A model generated the notes under the pieces. It did no database searches. It saw only the letters and a list, made by a program, of their open reading frames with translations, and was not told the origin of the DNA. A DNA stretch of 64,000 bases, from positions 24,264-88,263 of the forward strand of contig CALKJW010000025.1 in assembly GCA_937995595.1 (NCBI GenBank). Direction: 5' to 3'. Position 1 is the stretch's first letter. Every line of letters starts with the position of its first letter. The translations under genes were made by a program, and so were the position numbers. Shown here in pieces: positions 1 through 8,952 of this stretch. The DNA is from an uncultured Phycisphaerales bacterium (GTDB lineage: Bacteria; Planctomycetota; Phycisphaerae; Phycisphaerales; UBA1924).

Positions 1-1
1 G

Positions 2-328
2 TCGATGGCGGGCGGCGTGGGCCGCATCGGCATCGGCCTGGTTGCAACCGTCGATGCTCTGGCTTCGTACGACGCGGGCGGGTCGGCGGTCTACGCCGCG
101 GGCGTGTTCGACTTCAGCGGCACGGTCAGCGCCAACAGTTTCGCGAAATGGTCACGCCGCATCCCGGCGGACTTTGACAACTCGGGCACGCTCACGGTCG
201 CAGATATCTTCGCGTTCCTCAGCGCGTGGTTCGCCGGCGACATGCGTGCCGACTTTGACAACTCGGGCTCGCTGGGCGTGCCCGACATCTTCGCCTTCCT
301 GAGCGCGTGGTTCGCGGGCTGCCCGTGA
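2..328 (+). CDS. C-terminal fragment of exported protein with GC-type dockerin-like repeat (5' truncated by window)
   Basis: Two tandem repeats ADFDNSGTLTVADIFAFLSAWFAG / ADFDNSGSLGVPDIFAFLSAWFAG at the C-terminus; frame open to window edge. Confidence 0.7.
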   Translation, partial: SMAGGVGRIGIGLVATVDALASYDAGGSAVYAAGVFDFSGTVSANSFAKWSRRIPADFDNSGTLTVADIFAFLSAWFAGDMRADFDNSGSLGVPDIFAFLSAWFAGCP

Positions 329-384
329 ACTCGGCCGCGCTCTCGGGTTCTTGTCTTCGCGCCTCACACCTCATCTTCGCGACG

Positions 385-412
385 CCGCGGGCAGGTTCAT
401 CCCTGCCCGCGG
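385..412 (+). terminator. Strong hairpin downstream of dockerin-type gene (possible terminator or REP-like palindrome)
   Basis: CCGCGGGCAGG-ttcatc-CCTGCCCGCGG, perfect 11-bp stem, 6-nt loop. Confidence 0.45.
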
Positions 413-640
413 TTGTCGTTGCGCGCGGCGCGGACGAACAGACCCGGCATTTCGGGCCGGTCACGGTGAAGTCGCAGAGAGGCGGCGTCAGGAGTGGTAG
501 CGAGTTTGCCGCAATCTCCCGAACACCTGCCCGTGCCCTCGCCTATTGTGTGCATCCACCGGCATTGCCTCGCCGCAACGCCGGGACGTCAGTCGCGATG
601 TGTTCCCGATCAAAACCCAGACAAGGAGGGAGCGGTCCTC

Positions 641-2608
641 ATGTCCTACGAAGCAGCCGTCCACGCACAGGCGATCGAACTCGACAAGATGTGTCTTGAA
701 ATGACCGCCGCGGCGGGCTCGGGGCACCCCAGCACCGCGCTCTCGCTTGGGCACATCGTCACCGTCCTGATGTTCTCGACGATGCGCTACTCGCCCGACT
801 ACCCCGACTACCCCACGTCGGACCGGCTCGTGCTTTCGGAGGGCCACGCGGTGCCCATCGTCTACGCCGCGGCGTGCAAACTGGGCTTGATGGTCGGCAA
901 GGACCCGGACAACCGCCGGCGCCTGAAGCCCGAGGACATCAAGACGCTCCGGGAGTGGAACTCGGAACTCGACGGGCACCCCAACCCGATGGAGGGCTTC
1001 CCGTTCTTCGACGCCGCGACCGGCTCGCTCGGTCAGGGCCTGTCGGTCGCGGCGGGTCTGGCCGTGGCGGCGCGGCTGGACGGCATGGACAAGCGGGTGT
1101 ACTGCATCATCGGCGACGGCGAGAGCCGCGAGGGGCAGATCACCGAGGCGCTGGACTTCATCATCGATCACAGACTGAGCAACGTCCTGCCGATCTTCAA
1201 CTGCAACGAGTACGGGCAGGCCGACCGCGTGAGCCCGCAGCAGAGCGCGGAGAAGATCAAGGCGCGGCTGGAGGCCGCGGGCTTCGACGTTCGCAGCATC
1301 GACGGGCACAACCCCTCGCAGATCAAGGCGGCGTTCGACGAGTTCTGCAGGCGCGGCGGCGGCGACGACCGGCCGATGGCGCTGGTCGCGCGGACGGTCA
1401 AGGGCTGGGGCGCGCCGAGCATGGCCGGCTCGGGCTGGCACGGCAAGCCCGCCGAGGGCGACGCGCTGAAGAGGGCGCTGGCCGAACTCGACGAGCGCCG
1501 GGTCGAACTCACCAGCGCGCTCTCGGGCGCCGACGCGTTCACCATCCAGCCCCCGGCCGAGATGCCCGAGACCGATGACCGCGCGGCGGAACTGCCCGCC
1601 TTCTCCGACGTGCTCAAGAAGTACGACATGGAGAGCGTGCTGCACTCGGGCAAGATGGCCACGCGCCGCGCCTACGGCATCGCGCTCCGCGCGCTGGGCC
1701 ACGCCAACAGGCGCGTGGTCGTGCTCGACGCCGACGTCTCGAACTCGACCTTCGCCGAGACCTTCCGCAAGGACTCGGCCCTGGCCAAACGCTTCGTCGA
1801 ATGCAAGATCGCCGAGCAGAACATGTTCTCGGTCGGCGCGGGCATGAGCGCGGCGGGCAAGATCCCCTTCTGCTCGACCTTCGCCAAGTTCGTCACCCGC
1901 GGCTACGACCAGATCGAGATGGCGATCAACTCGGGCGCGAACCTCAAGATCGTCGGCTCGCACGCGGGCATCAGCCTCGCCAGCGACGGGCCCAGCCAGA
2001 TGGCGCTGCCCGACGTGGCGTGGTTCAGATCGTTCACCACCATGCGCGACCACCGCGGCAACCCCGGCTGCTACATCCTGCAGCCGGCCGACGCGTTCGC
2101 GGCGTACGCGCTCACCGGCGTGATGGCCGAGTACGAGGGCGCGTGCTACATGCGCACCATCCGCCCCGAGACCGAGTTTCTCTACAACGACGACGTGGTC
2201 TTCAACCTCGGCGGGTTCGAGGTCCTCAACGAGGGTCGCGACGTGCTGCTGGTCGCCTGCGGCTACATGGTCCACGAGGCCAACAAGGCGCTGAACGAAC
2301 TCGACAAGGCCGGCATCGCGGCGACGCTCGTCGACGCGTACTCGATCCCCTTCGACACCGAGAGACTGCTCGACCTGGCCAACGCCAACGGCGGGTACGT
2401 CGTCACGATCGAGGACAACTACGGCGGCGGGCTGGGCTCGGCCGTGGCCGACGCGCTCACCGAGAGCGGCGACGCGTTCACGCTCCAGCAGATGTTCGTC
2501 CGGCGCATCCCCAAGAGCGCCAAGACGCCCGCCGAACTGCTCAAGATGTGCAACCTGACATCGCAGGACATCGTCGAGACGACGATGAAACTGCTGCAGG
2601 TGGCGTAA
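641..2608 (+). CDS. tkt: Transketolase
   Basis: MSYEAAVHAQAIELDKMCLEMTAAAGSGHPSTALSLGHI..., TPP motif GDGESREGQ; SD AAGGAGGG before ATG 641; ORF called upstream at 494. Confidence 0.9.
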   Translation: MSYEAAVHAQAIELDKMCLEMTAAAGSGHPSTALSLGHIVTVLMFSTMRYSPDYPDYPTSDRLVLSEGHAVPIVYAAACKLGLMVGKDPDNRRRLKPEDIKTLREWNSELDGHPNPMEGFPFFDAATGSLGQGLSVAAGLAVAARLDGMDKRVYCIIGDGESREGQITEALDFIIDHRLSNVLPIFNCNEYGQADRVSPQQSAEKIKARLEAAGFDVRSIDGHNPSQIKAAFDEFCRRGGGDDRPMALVARTVKGWGAPSMAGSGWHGKPAEGDALKRALAELDERRVELTSALSGADAFTIQPPAEMPETDDRAAELPAFSDVLKKYDMESVLHSGKMATRRAYGIALRALGHANRRVVVLDADVSNSTFAETFRKDSALAKRFVECKIAEQNMFSVGAGMSAAGKIPFCSTFAKFVTRGYDQIEMAINSGANLKIVGSHAGISLASDGPSQMALPDVAWFRSFTTMRDHRGNPGCYILQPADAFAAYALTGVMAEYEGACYMRTIRPETEFLYNDDVVFNLGGFEVLNEGRDVLLVACGYMVHEANKALNELDKAGIAATLVDAYSIPFDTERLLDLANANGGYVVTIEDNYGGGLGSAVADALTESGDAFTLQQMFVRRIPKSAKTPAELLKMCNLTSQDIVETTMKLLQVA

Positions 2609-2625
2609 ACCCAGCCGGGCCGCGA

Positions 2626-2639
2626 CAAAACATGTTTTG
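2626..2639. promoter_or_regulatory. 14-bp perfect palindrome, candidate operator
   Basis: CAAAACATGTTTTG, immediately upstream of putative promoter. Confidence 0.35.
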
Positions 2640-2648
2640 ATAACCCGC

Positions 2649-2678
2649 TTGACAATCAGGCGGGGGGGGGGGTAGTCT
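2649..2678 (+). promoter_or_regulatory. Candidate promoter with G11 tract in spacer
   Basis: TTGACA (2649-2654), 18-bp spacer ATCAGGC-G11, TAGTCT (2673-2678); GTG start at 2685. Confidence 0.45.
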
Positions 2679-2684
2679 GCCCTC

Positions 2685-3839
2685 GTGCGATTCGGGCGGA
2701 AGTATCTTTCATGGATGTCAGGCGCATCGGCCTTATGCGTGCTGATCGCCTGTGTGCGCGCGCAATCGCTGCCGGACGAACGGGTCATCCGAGAAGCTGT
2801 GCAGACCGCGTGGGATGCCGCTGCGCGGTTCCCCGACCTGGAGAGCGTCTCGATCTCATGGAGGGTCGAAGATCGCACGATCGGGACGCCGGAGGAGTGG
2901 TCGCGGCTGATTGCCGAGGTCCCCGGTCATCCAGATCATCCTGACCGCTGGACGCTGGAGATATACAAGAGGCGTCGGGCGGGCGATTTTCTTACGGACT
3001 CGGTGAGATTCCGCCTGCAGGCCCGCTCGATCGACTTCTGGCGGTTGGGGAGTGATCTTCGACCGGCGAACCTTCCCGACGTGGAGTTGTATAACGACCG
3101 CGCCAGCGCCCGGGATGCCGCATGGAGCCTGACCAACCACAGCCTGAGGGTGACCGGGTCGGAAGGCCCGAGCCAACCCGGCGACCACCATGGTCAGAGT
3201 TTTCGCAGCGCGTTCTACGACATCAGCCACATGCTTGGCGGCGGTGTCTGGTTGCGAGCGATTCATCCATTCGAGGCCGACCCGGTGATCGTCCGCGGCG
3301 ATCGCTGGGAGCATCGCGTCTACAGGCTGGAGGGATCAACGCGCCGGTATGGGCTTGTCCGCGAAGGCCGCTGGGACGCCGAACTCGGCCAGCCGATCAC
3401 CGAGACTGGCTTTTCCCTCGTCGGACCCGACCTGTCGATCAGGGGCACGACGGTGAAGTACCTCGACCAGCGTATTGACCCTGTGCTTGGTCGCCTGGTT
3501 GCACATAGGGTAGAGCATGTCGATCCGGATGGCATGCTCTCCAAGGTCTTGGTTTATCTCGGCGCTCGCGCGGAGCCGAAGGGATCGTTGGATGCCGCAA
3601 TCAAGGTTCCATCGGCAGGGGCGAGCGACCCCTGGCGGGGCACGCCAACATACACGATGGTCGTGGACGAGCGCGCGGGCCAGACACTCGCGCGGCCTGT
3701 TGACGGACCAACGGTCGTTCATCCACCGATGACAGACCATAGCCTCGCCGGCTGGCTGAGGATCGCCGGGTGGTTGGTTGCCGGATCGCTCGCCGTCGCA
3801 CTCGGCACGCTGATCGTCCATCGCAGATGGGGTCACTAA
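2685..3839 (+). CDS. Exported/membrane-anchored hypothetical protein
   Basis: N-terminal signal-like MRFGRKYLSWMSGASALCVLIACVRAQS; C-terminal TM segment AGWLRIAGWLVAGSLAVALGTLIV followed by HRRWGH. Confidence 0.65.
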   Translation: MRFGRKYLSWMSGASALCVLIACVRAQSLPDERVIREAVQTAWDAAARFPDLESVSISWRVEDRTIGTPEEWSRLIAEVPGHPDHPDRWTLEIYKRRRAGDFLTDSVRFRLQARSIDFWRLGSDLRPANLPDVELYNDRASARDAAWSLTNHSLRVTGSEGPSQPGDHHGQSFRSAFYDISHMLGGGVWLRAIHPFEADPVIVRGDRWEHRVYRLEGSTRRYGLVREGRWDAELGQPITETGFSLVGPDLSIRGTTVKYLDQRIDPVLGRLVAHRVEHVDPDGMLSKVLVYLGARAEPKGSLDAAIKVPSAGASDPWRGTPTYTMVVDERAGQTLARPVDGPTVVHPPMTDHSLAGWLRIAGWLVAGSLAVALGTLIVHRRWGH

Positions 3840-3862
3840 GAACGTTTCTTGAAAGGCGGAGA

Positions 3863-4306
3863 ATGGCAAAGAACTTGTGTTCGGATCGACCGTCTCAGTC
3901 TGTTTGGGCCGCCCTTGCCATTGGACTCACTCTGCCGGTTTCCACAGTTCTGGCAACCGCCGGATACTGCTGGCATCTCAACCCGGGCACGACGGTTTGT
4001 CTTGTCGGACCGTTGCATGCGTGCAGGGCTGGCAGCGCTCCGAATCAGGTTGCCTGGCAGTGCATTGATGAGACCGAGCCCGGGCCATCCATTGTGTACA
4101 CCGTGACTTCGCCGCCGCCCGAGGGTCAGCAAGGGCGCTCATCCACCTCAGAGTCGAGTCATCCTTGCTGGTACAAGAGGTTCCGCTGTGGGAACATCCT
4201 CGGCGAACCGCCGGAAGCCTTGTGTGTGCACGTCAGCACGACGTTTACCGTCCACACGTCGATCGTGCCGAACCCGGCCGGTGTCTTGTGCCCTGCTCTC
4301 CCATGA
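3863..4306 (+). CDS. Small Cys-rich exported hypothetical protein
   Basis: MAKNLCSDRPSQSVWAALAIGLTLPVSTVLATAGYCW..., several Cys in about 110 predicted mature residues; ATGA overlap with next gene. Confidence 0.6.
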   Translation: MAKNLCSDRPSQSVWAALAIGLTLPVSTVLATAGYCWHLNPGTTVCLVGPLHACRAGSAPNQVAWQCIDETEPGPSIVYTVTSPPPEGQQGRSSTSESSHPCWYKRFRCGNILGEPPEALCVHVSTTFTVHTSIVPNPAGVLCPALP

Positions 4307-5568
4307 CGGCACCGGACGTTCCAACTGTGCAATCGTCTGCATCGCCGACGTTGACACGGCGCACGGGGCGACTTGTGCTCTCCGCCGCGTTTTCGTGCAT
4401 GGGTCTCGCGGGCGCGTCGAAGTTTGTGGATGCCGGCGCGTTCAGCGTCCGGCTTGAGTCACTCTACGGCGTCCCGGTCTTTGCGGCCGCGATGTTGGCC
4501 CTGCTCATCCCCGCCGCCGAGGTGGTCCTCTTCGGACTCTGGTTTGCCCGCATCGGACGCGGCGCCTGCGTAGTCGGACTTGTCGGCTTGCTCGTGGGCT
4601 TCGTGGTCTTCTGGATCATCGTCACTTCGCGACAACTTCCCGCCGACTGCGGCTGCATCGGCATTCTCGAACAGTTCCTCCGAACCAAGAAGACGGCGGT
4701 GGAGGGTCTGCTCGTATCGGTCTCGCTGCTCGCCATTGCGGTCGTGGCCGGCCTTGTCGCGTTCCCTCACTTTCGGAATGGCCCGCGGGCTCTGGCGCTC
4801 TCGGCCGGGGCCGCCTCCCGCGGATTCACACTGCTCGAGACACTCCTGGCTATCTCGATCACCGCGATCCTCCTCGCGCTGCTGTTTCCGAGCCTGGGCG
4901 CGTTCCGAGATTCCGCTCGCACGGCAAAGTCCCTCTCCAACATCCGCTCGCACGCTTCGATCATCTCGATCTACACCATCGACTGGCGCGACACCTACCC
5001 GTACTTCACGTACCCGCAGGCCACGCGCACCGTCCTCCGCGCCGAACAGGCGGGCGTCGTCGTGGAAGTTCCGTACTTCTGGGCGTTCCAGTACTGGAAC
5101 GTGGCGCTGGCCGACTCCTACTACGACGGCCAGCCCTTCCACGACTCGTTCTATCCGCCCACCTACCCGGACGGGCTTGGCACGCGTGAATGGAGGTTCG
5201 GCCCCACGCCGTATCACTACGCCTGCTCGTTCCTGGCAAGGCCCGAGTTCTGGAACCCCGCGAGACGGACCTATCAGAAAGACCAACTGGGTCCGAACTC
5301 CGCGCAGGACGTGGTCTTTCCGGCGGCCAAAGCCCTGCTCACGGCGTCGTACCCGGTCGCGCCGCTCCCCGGCAACATCGTGAGTTTCGAGATGTCGAAC
5401 CCGCTGGCCATCGGTTTCGTCGATGGGTCCGCCGCTAACGTGCCCGCGAACCGTTGCACACCCGGCTACCCCAACGGCGACGGTTCGTTCAACTTCCCCA
5501 TGCACCAGAACGCCTGGCCGCCAGGACTGCACACCATCGATGGTGCCCGCGGGCGCGATCTGCGATGA
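4303..5568 (+). CDS. MauE/DoxX-like membrane protein fused to type IV prepilin-like domain
   Basis: N-terminal multi-TM region with DCGCIG motif; internal prepilin signal SRGFTLLETLLAISITAILLALLFPSL at residues 172 onward; ATGA overlap at 4303-4306. Confidence 0.7.
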   Translation: MTAPDVPTVQSSASPTLTRRTGRLVLSAAFSCMGLAGASKFVDAGAFSVRLESLYGVPVFAAAMLALLIPAAEVVLFGLWFARIGRGACVVGLVGLLVGFVVFWIIVTSRQLPADCGCIGILEQFLRTKKTAVEGLLVSVSLLAIAVVAGLVAFPHFRNGPRALALSAGAASRGFTLLETLLAISITAILLALLFPSLGAFRDSARTAKSLSNIRSHASIISIYTIDWRDTYPYFTYPQATRTVLRAEQAGVVVEVPYFWAFQYWNVALADSYYDGQPFHDSFYPPTYPDGLGTREWRFGPTPYHYACSFLARPEFWNPARRTYQKDQLGPNSAQDVVFPAAKALLTASYPVAPLPGNIVSFEMSNPLAIGFVDGSAANVPANRCTPGYPNGDGSFNFPMHQNAWPPGLHTIDGARGRDLR

Positions 5569-5576
5569 ACGGGCCG

Positions 5577-7589
5577 TCAATCCTGAACATCAATCCGGGC
5601 GCGGATCATCTTCGCCCTGTTCGACTGGCCCGCGGCGTCGTAGAGTTCCGCCAGACGGCTGCCCACGCGGTAGAAGTTGCTCTGCTGCGCAAAGCCGGGT
5701 GAGAGTTGGCCCGGCTTGGTGATGCGCCGGAACGCGTCCTCGTAGAGGCCGATCGCCGCGGTGGCGGGCTTGCCCTCGTCGCGCAGCAGACCCTCGGCCG
5801 CGCGCAGCGCATCGACCACCACCGTTCCATCGTCCGGGTAGCGGGCCGCCACGTCCTTGAGGATGGCCCAGGCCTTGCCGGGGTTCTTCGCCGCGGCCCA
5901 CGCCTGCGCCTGGTTGAAGCGGGCCCGCGCCACGAGGTCCGGGCGCGCGACGAACTGCTGCGCGCACCAGTCCCACAGGCGGTCCTGCGCCTGCGCATCG
6001 CCGCTGCCGGCGATCATCGGCGAGACGATCTCCATGGCGAAGTCGGGCGCGGCGCGGCCGCACAGGTTCATCACGGCGCGGCACCACTCGTTCTTCTCCG
6101 CCGCGGACAGCGCGCCGCCCTCGGCGAGTTTCGCGGCCTCGGTCCAGATGCGCGCGTCGTACGGGCAGGCGTTGGCCGCGCTGCGCAGCAGGGCGTTGCG
6201 CGTCGCGGCGTCGGCGGTTCGCGCCGGCGCGGCGGGCGCGGGCCAGTCGCCGTGCGGCTCGGTCGCCAGCGGGGGCGGGGTGCTCCGGCCCGGCGCGGCG
6301 GGCTCATCGCCCGCCTCGGCCAATCGCGCGACCACGTCGAGCAGCGCGGCCGCGCGCAGGCGGTCCTGCGCCGGCGTGTCGAGCAGGCCGGCGGTCAGGC
6401 CCACGTGCGAGTGCGACACGCGCCGGCCGGTCTGCGGGTCGGTCACGTTGCCGCGGATGTCGTCGTACTCGTCGTACCGCCCCTCGCGGAAGTCCCACGC
6501 CGCGCCCCTGCTGCCGCGGAACAGGTAGCCGACGTAGGCGTGCGAGACGTCCGGCCCCGTGACCGAGACCTCGACGGTCGGCACGCCGATGGCCTTGCCG
6601 CAGTGGGCGGCGAAGTAGGCCTGCTCCTCGCACACGCCGCCGACCTTGCGGATGTTGGGCAGCGTGTACCCGCCGTCGGCCTGCCAGATCTTCTTCTCGC
6701 GCCCGTACCTGAACGCCGCGGTGTCGTAGACGATCGTCGAGTAGACGCGCCCGATGGTGCGGTTGCCCGCGTAGTTCTGCATCGCCCAGCGCAGTTCGTC
6801 GACCGGCGCGCGCGTGTCGACAACATAAGTAAGAAGTTCGACGGGCAACTGCCGCGGGTCGAAGACCATCCGCCCCGCGCTCGCCGCGAAGTAGTCGAAC
6901 ACCGCGACCGGGTCGATCGGCTCGGCGGGCGGGAGGCCCTCGGGTGCGCGCGGCGGCGCGGCGGGCGCGTTGCGGTTGGCGGCGCGGTCGCGCTCGCGCT
7001 GCCGCACCTGCGCGGGCGTCAGCCCGTCGCCGCGGCGCGGCGGGAACAGCGGCCGTTCGTGCACGACGCACACCGCCGCGACCAGCGAAGATAAGCCGCC
7101 CGAATCCTGCACGCGGCGCGGGTTCTCGGCGAGTTTCAGGAACACGCCGTAGACGTCGGCCGGGCGGTCCTCGTCGCGCAACGACATCGCGAGCGTGCGC
7201 GCCGTGACGGGGTTGGCCAGCAGCAGCGGCAGCGCCTTGTCGCGGTCATCGGCCTTGAGCGAGGCGAGTTGGTTCACCAGTCGGCGCCACGCCGCGGCCT
7301 CGATCAGCACGTCGGCGCGCCTGTCGAGGTCGGCCCGGGTCGCCGCGAGATCGAACAGCCGGTTGAACTCGGCCTGCGCCGCGTCCAGCGAGCGGGCATC
7401 GGCGAGTGCGCCGACCTGTCCGCGGATCTCGGCCAGCAGCGCGTCCTCGAACGAGCGCGGGCCGGCGTCGGCGCGGCGCGCCGGCGGCGTTGTCTCGGGC
7501 TGCGCGGCGTGCGCGTGCGGAGCGTGGGCCGCGGCCAGACCCGCCGCGCCGACCAGCACCGCAACCGCTCTGCGCACGGCCGTGTTCAT
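5577..7589 (-). CDS. Transglutaminase-like domain protein, exported
   Basis: GGVCEEQAYFAAHCGKAIGVPTVEVSVTGPDVSHAYVGYLF; signal peptide MNTAVRRAVAVLVGAAGLAAAHA. Confidence 0.6.
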   Translation of the reverse strand: MNTAVRRAVAVLVGAAGLAAAHAPHAHAAQPETTPPARRADAGPRSFEDALLAEIRGQVGALADARSLDAAQAEFNRLFDLAATRADLDRRADVLIEAAAWRRLVNQLASLKADDRDKALPLLLANPVTARTLAMSLRDEDRPADVYGVFLKLAENPRRVQDSGGLSSLVAAVCVVHERPLFPPRRGDGLTPAQVRQRERDRAANRNAPAAPPRAPEGLPPAEPIDPVAVFDYFAASAGRMVFDPRQLPVELLTYVVDTRAPVDELRWAMQNYAGNRTIGRVYSTIVYDTAAFRYGREKKIWQADGGYTLPNIRKVGGVCEEQAYFAAHCGKAIGVPTVEVSVTGPDVSHAYVGYLFRGSRGAAWDFREGRYDEYDDIRGNVTDPQTGRRVSHSHVGLTAGLLDTPAQDRLRAAALLDVVARLAEAGDEPAAPGRSTPPPLATEPHGDWPAPAAPARTADAATRNALLRSAANACPYDARIWTEAAKLAEGGALSAAEKNEWCRAVMNLCGRAAPDFAMEIVSPMIAGSGDAQAQDRLWDWCAQQFVARPDLVARARFNQAQAWAAAKNPGKAWAILKDVAARYPDDGTVVVDALRAAEGLLRDEGKPATAAIGLYEDAFRRITKPGQLSPGFAQQSNFYRVGSRLAELYDAAGQSNRAKMIRARIDVQD

Positions 7590-7656
7590 GTTCGCTGCCA
7601 GACTACAGGAGAACGTTCGTGATTGGAAGACCGCCACGCCGGATTCGCCGCGCGGC

Positions 7657-8952
7657 CTACTTCGCCGCGTCGCGGATCAGCAGCACCCGCTCCAGCCGCA
7701 CGCGGTCGCGGATCGGGCCCAGGTCGCCCGGATCGACGCGGATGCGCAGGCGGTCGCCGCCCGCGGTCCGCGGCAGGTCGAACGCCATCTGCAGGCGCAC
7801 CAGCGCGCCGCCCAGCCCGCCCGAGAACACCGGCACCGGGGCCCCGCCCGCGGGCACGACCTCGGCGGTGATCGTGCACTCGCCCCACGCCCGGTCGGAG
7901 TCGTCGAGCGCGGCCGCGCCGATCAGACGTATCGCCCCCTCGGGCAGCGCCCACTCGACGACCATCGGCCCGGGGATCAGCACGTCCGCGGCGTTGAGCG
8001 GCGCGGGCCGGTCGTCGCGGTATGCGCTGCGCGGGCCGGGCCGTCGCGACAGGCCGATCGGCTGGTGCGCCGCCACCGGCACCGCCGACAGGGGCACGAT
8101 CCGGCCCGGCTCGGGCGCGAGCGCCAGCAGGTCGCCCGGCGCAACCATCACGCCGGCGTCTGCTCCCGTTCCGCTGTTCACGTCGGCTCGCAGGCTCAGC
8201 AGCCCGCGCGAGACATCGGTCGTCGCGCCCGACAGGCGCGCCACCGTCCCGTCGCTCAGCCACGCCACCGGCCCTGCTGCGGGGACCGGCGGGTTGGCCA
8301 ACCGGACCTCGGCAATCTGCGAAACCGGGATGACCGCGCGCGCGCCGCCCGTCTGCACCACCGCCGCGAACGCGCCGTCGGCGGGCGAGGCGGTCGGACG
8401 GATCGACTCGACGAAACCTTCCAAGCGGTCGCCGTTGGCGAGCACGAGCAGGTCGGTCGCCGTTTCGGCCCCGCGCGCCGACTCGCCGGGCCGGACGACG
8501 ACTCGCCGCACGCGGTCGAGATCGATCGAGAACTCACCGAAGCGATCGGACACCCACGCCAGCCGCTCGCCCGCGTCGGCGATCGGCCCCGGCCTGCCGG
8601 GGAATCGCTGGCCGTCGGTCAACTCGACCCAGCCCGAGGTCGGCGGCGCGGCCGCCGCGGAAGCGTCGGACCAGCCCCCCCCGCCCCCCCCGCTGCCGCC
8701 GGCCCACCACCGCGGCACCAGCGCCAGCACGCCCGACAGCGGGCGCGCCCGCTCGGCGCCGCGCGGCTCGACCGTGCGCACCTCGGCCGATGCGCGGCCG
8801 ATCTCGATCGAGGAAACCGCCACCGTCTCGGCCGCGCCGGCGCGGTCGAGCAGCGACATCTCGGCGATGGGCGGCGCGCCGGCGTCGGCCCCCGCCCGCG
8901 CAACGGACGAGGCGAGCAGGCAGAGCGCGATGATCGCGGGTGTGCTGGTCAT
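7657..8952 (-). CDS. Exported hypothetical protein, possible NPCBM-like C-terminal domain
   Basis: MTSTPAIIALCLLASSVARAG signal; ATGA overlap with upstream gene; C-terminal beta-rich region LRIRVDPGDLGPIRDRVRLERVLLIRD. Confidence 0.5.
   Translation of the reverse strand: MTSTPAIIALCLLASSVARAGADAGAPPIAEMSLLDRAGAAETVAVSSIEIGRASAEVRTVEPRGAERARPLSGVLALVPRWWAGGSGGGGGGWSDASAAAAPPTSGWVELTDGQRFPGRPGPIADAGERLAWVSDRFGEFSIDLDRVRRVVVRPGESARGAETATDLLVLANGDRLEGFVESIRPTASPADGAFAAVVQTGGARAVIPVSQIAEVRLANPPVPAAGPVAWLSDGTVARLSGATTDVSRGLLSLRADVNSGTGADAGVMVAPGDLLALAPEPGRIVPLSAVPVAAHQPIGLSRRPGPRSAYRDDRPAPLNAADVLIPGPMVVEWALPEGAIRLIGAAALDDSDRAWGECTITAEVVPAGGAPVPVFSGGLGGALVRLQMAFDLPRTAGGDRLRIRVDPGDLGPIRDRVRLERVLLIRDAAK

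Noticed and set aside
488-2878. 796-aa ORF antisense to transketolase
   Set aside because: Shadow ORF of tkt with no recognisable domain.
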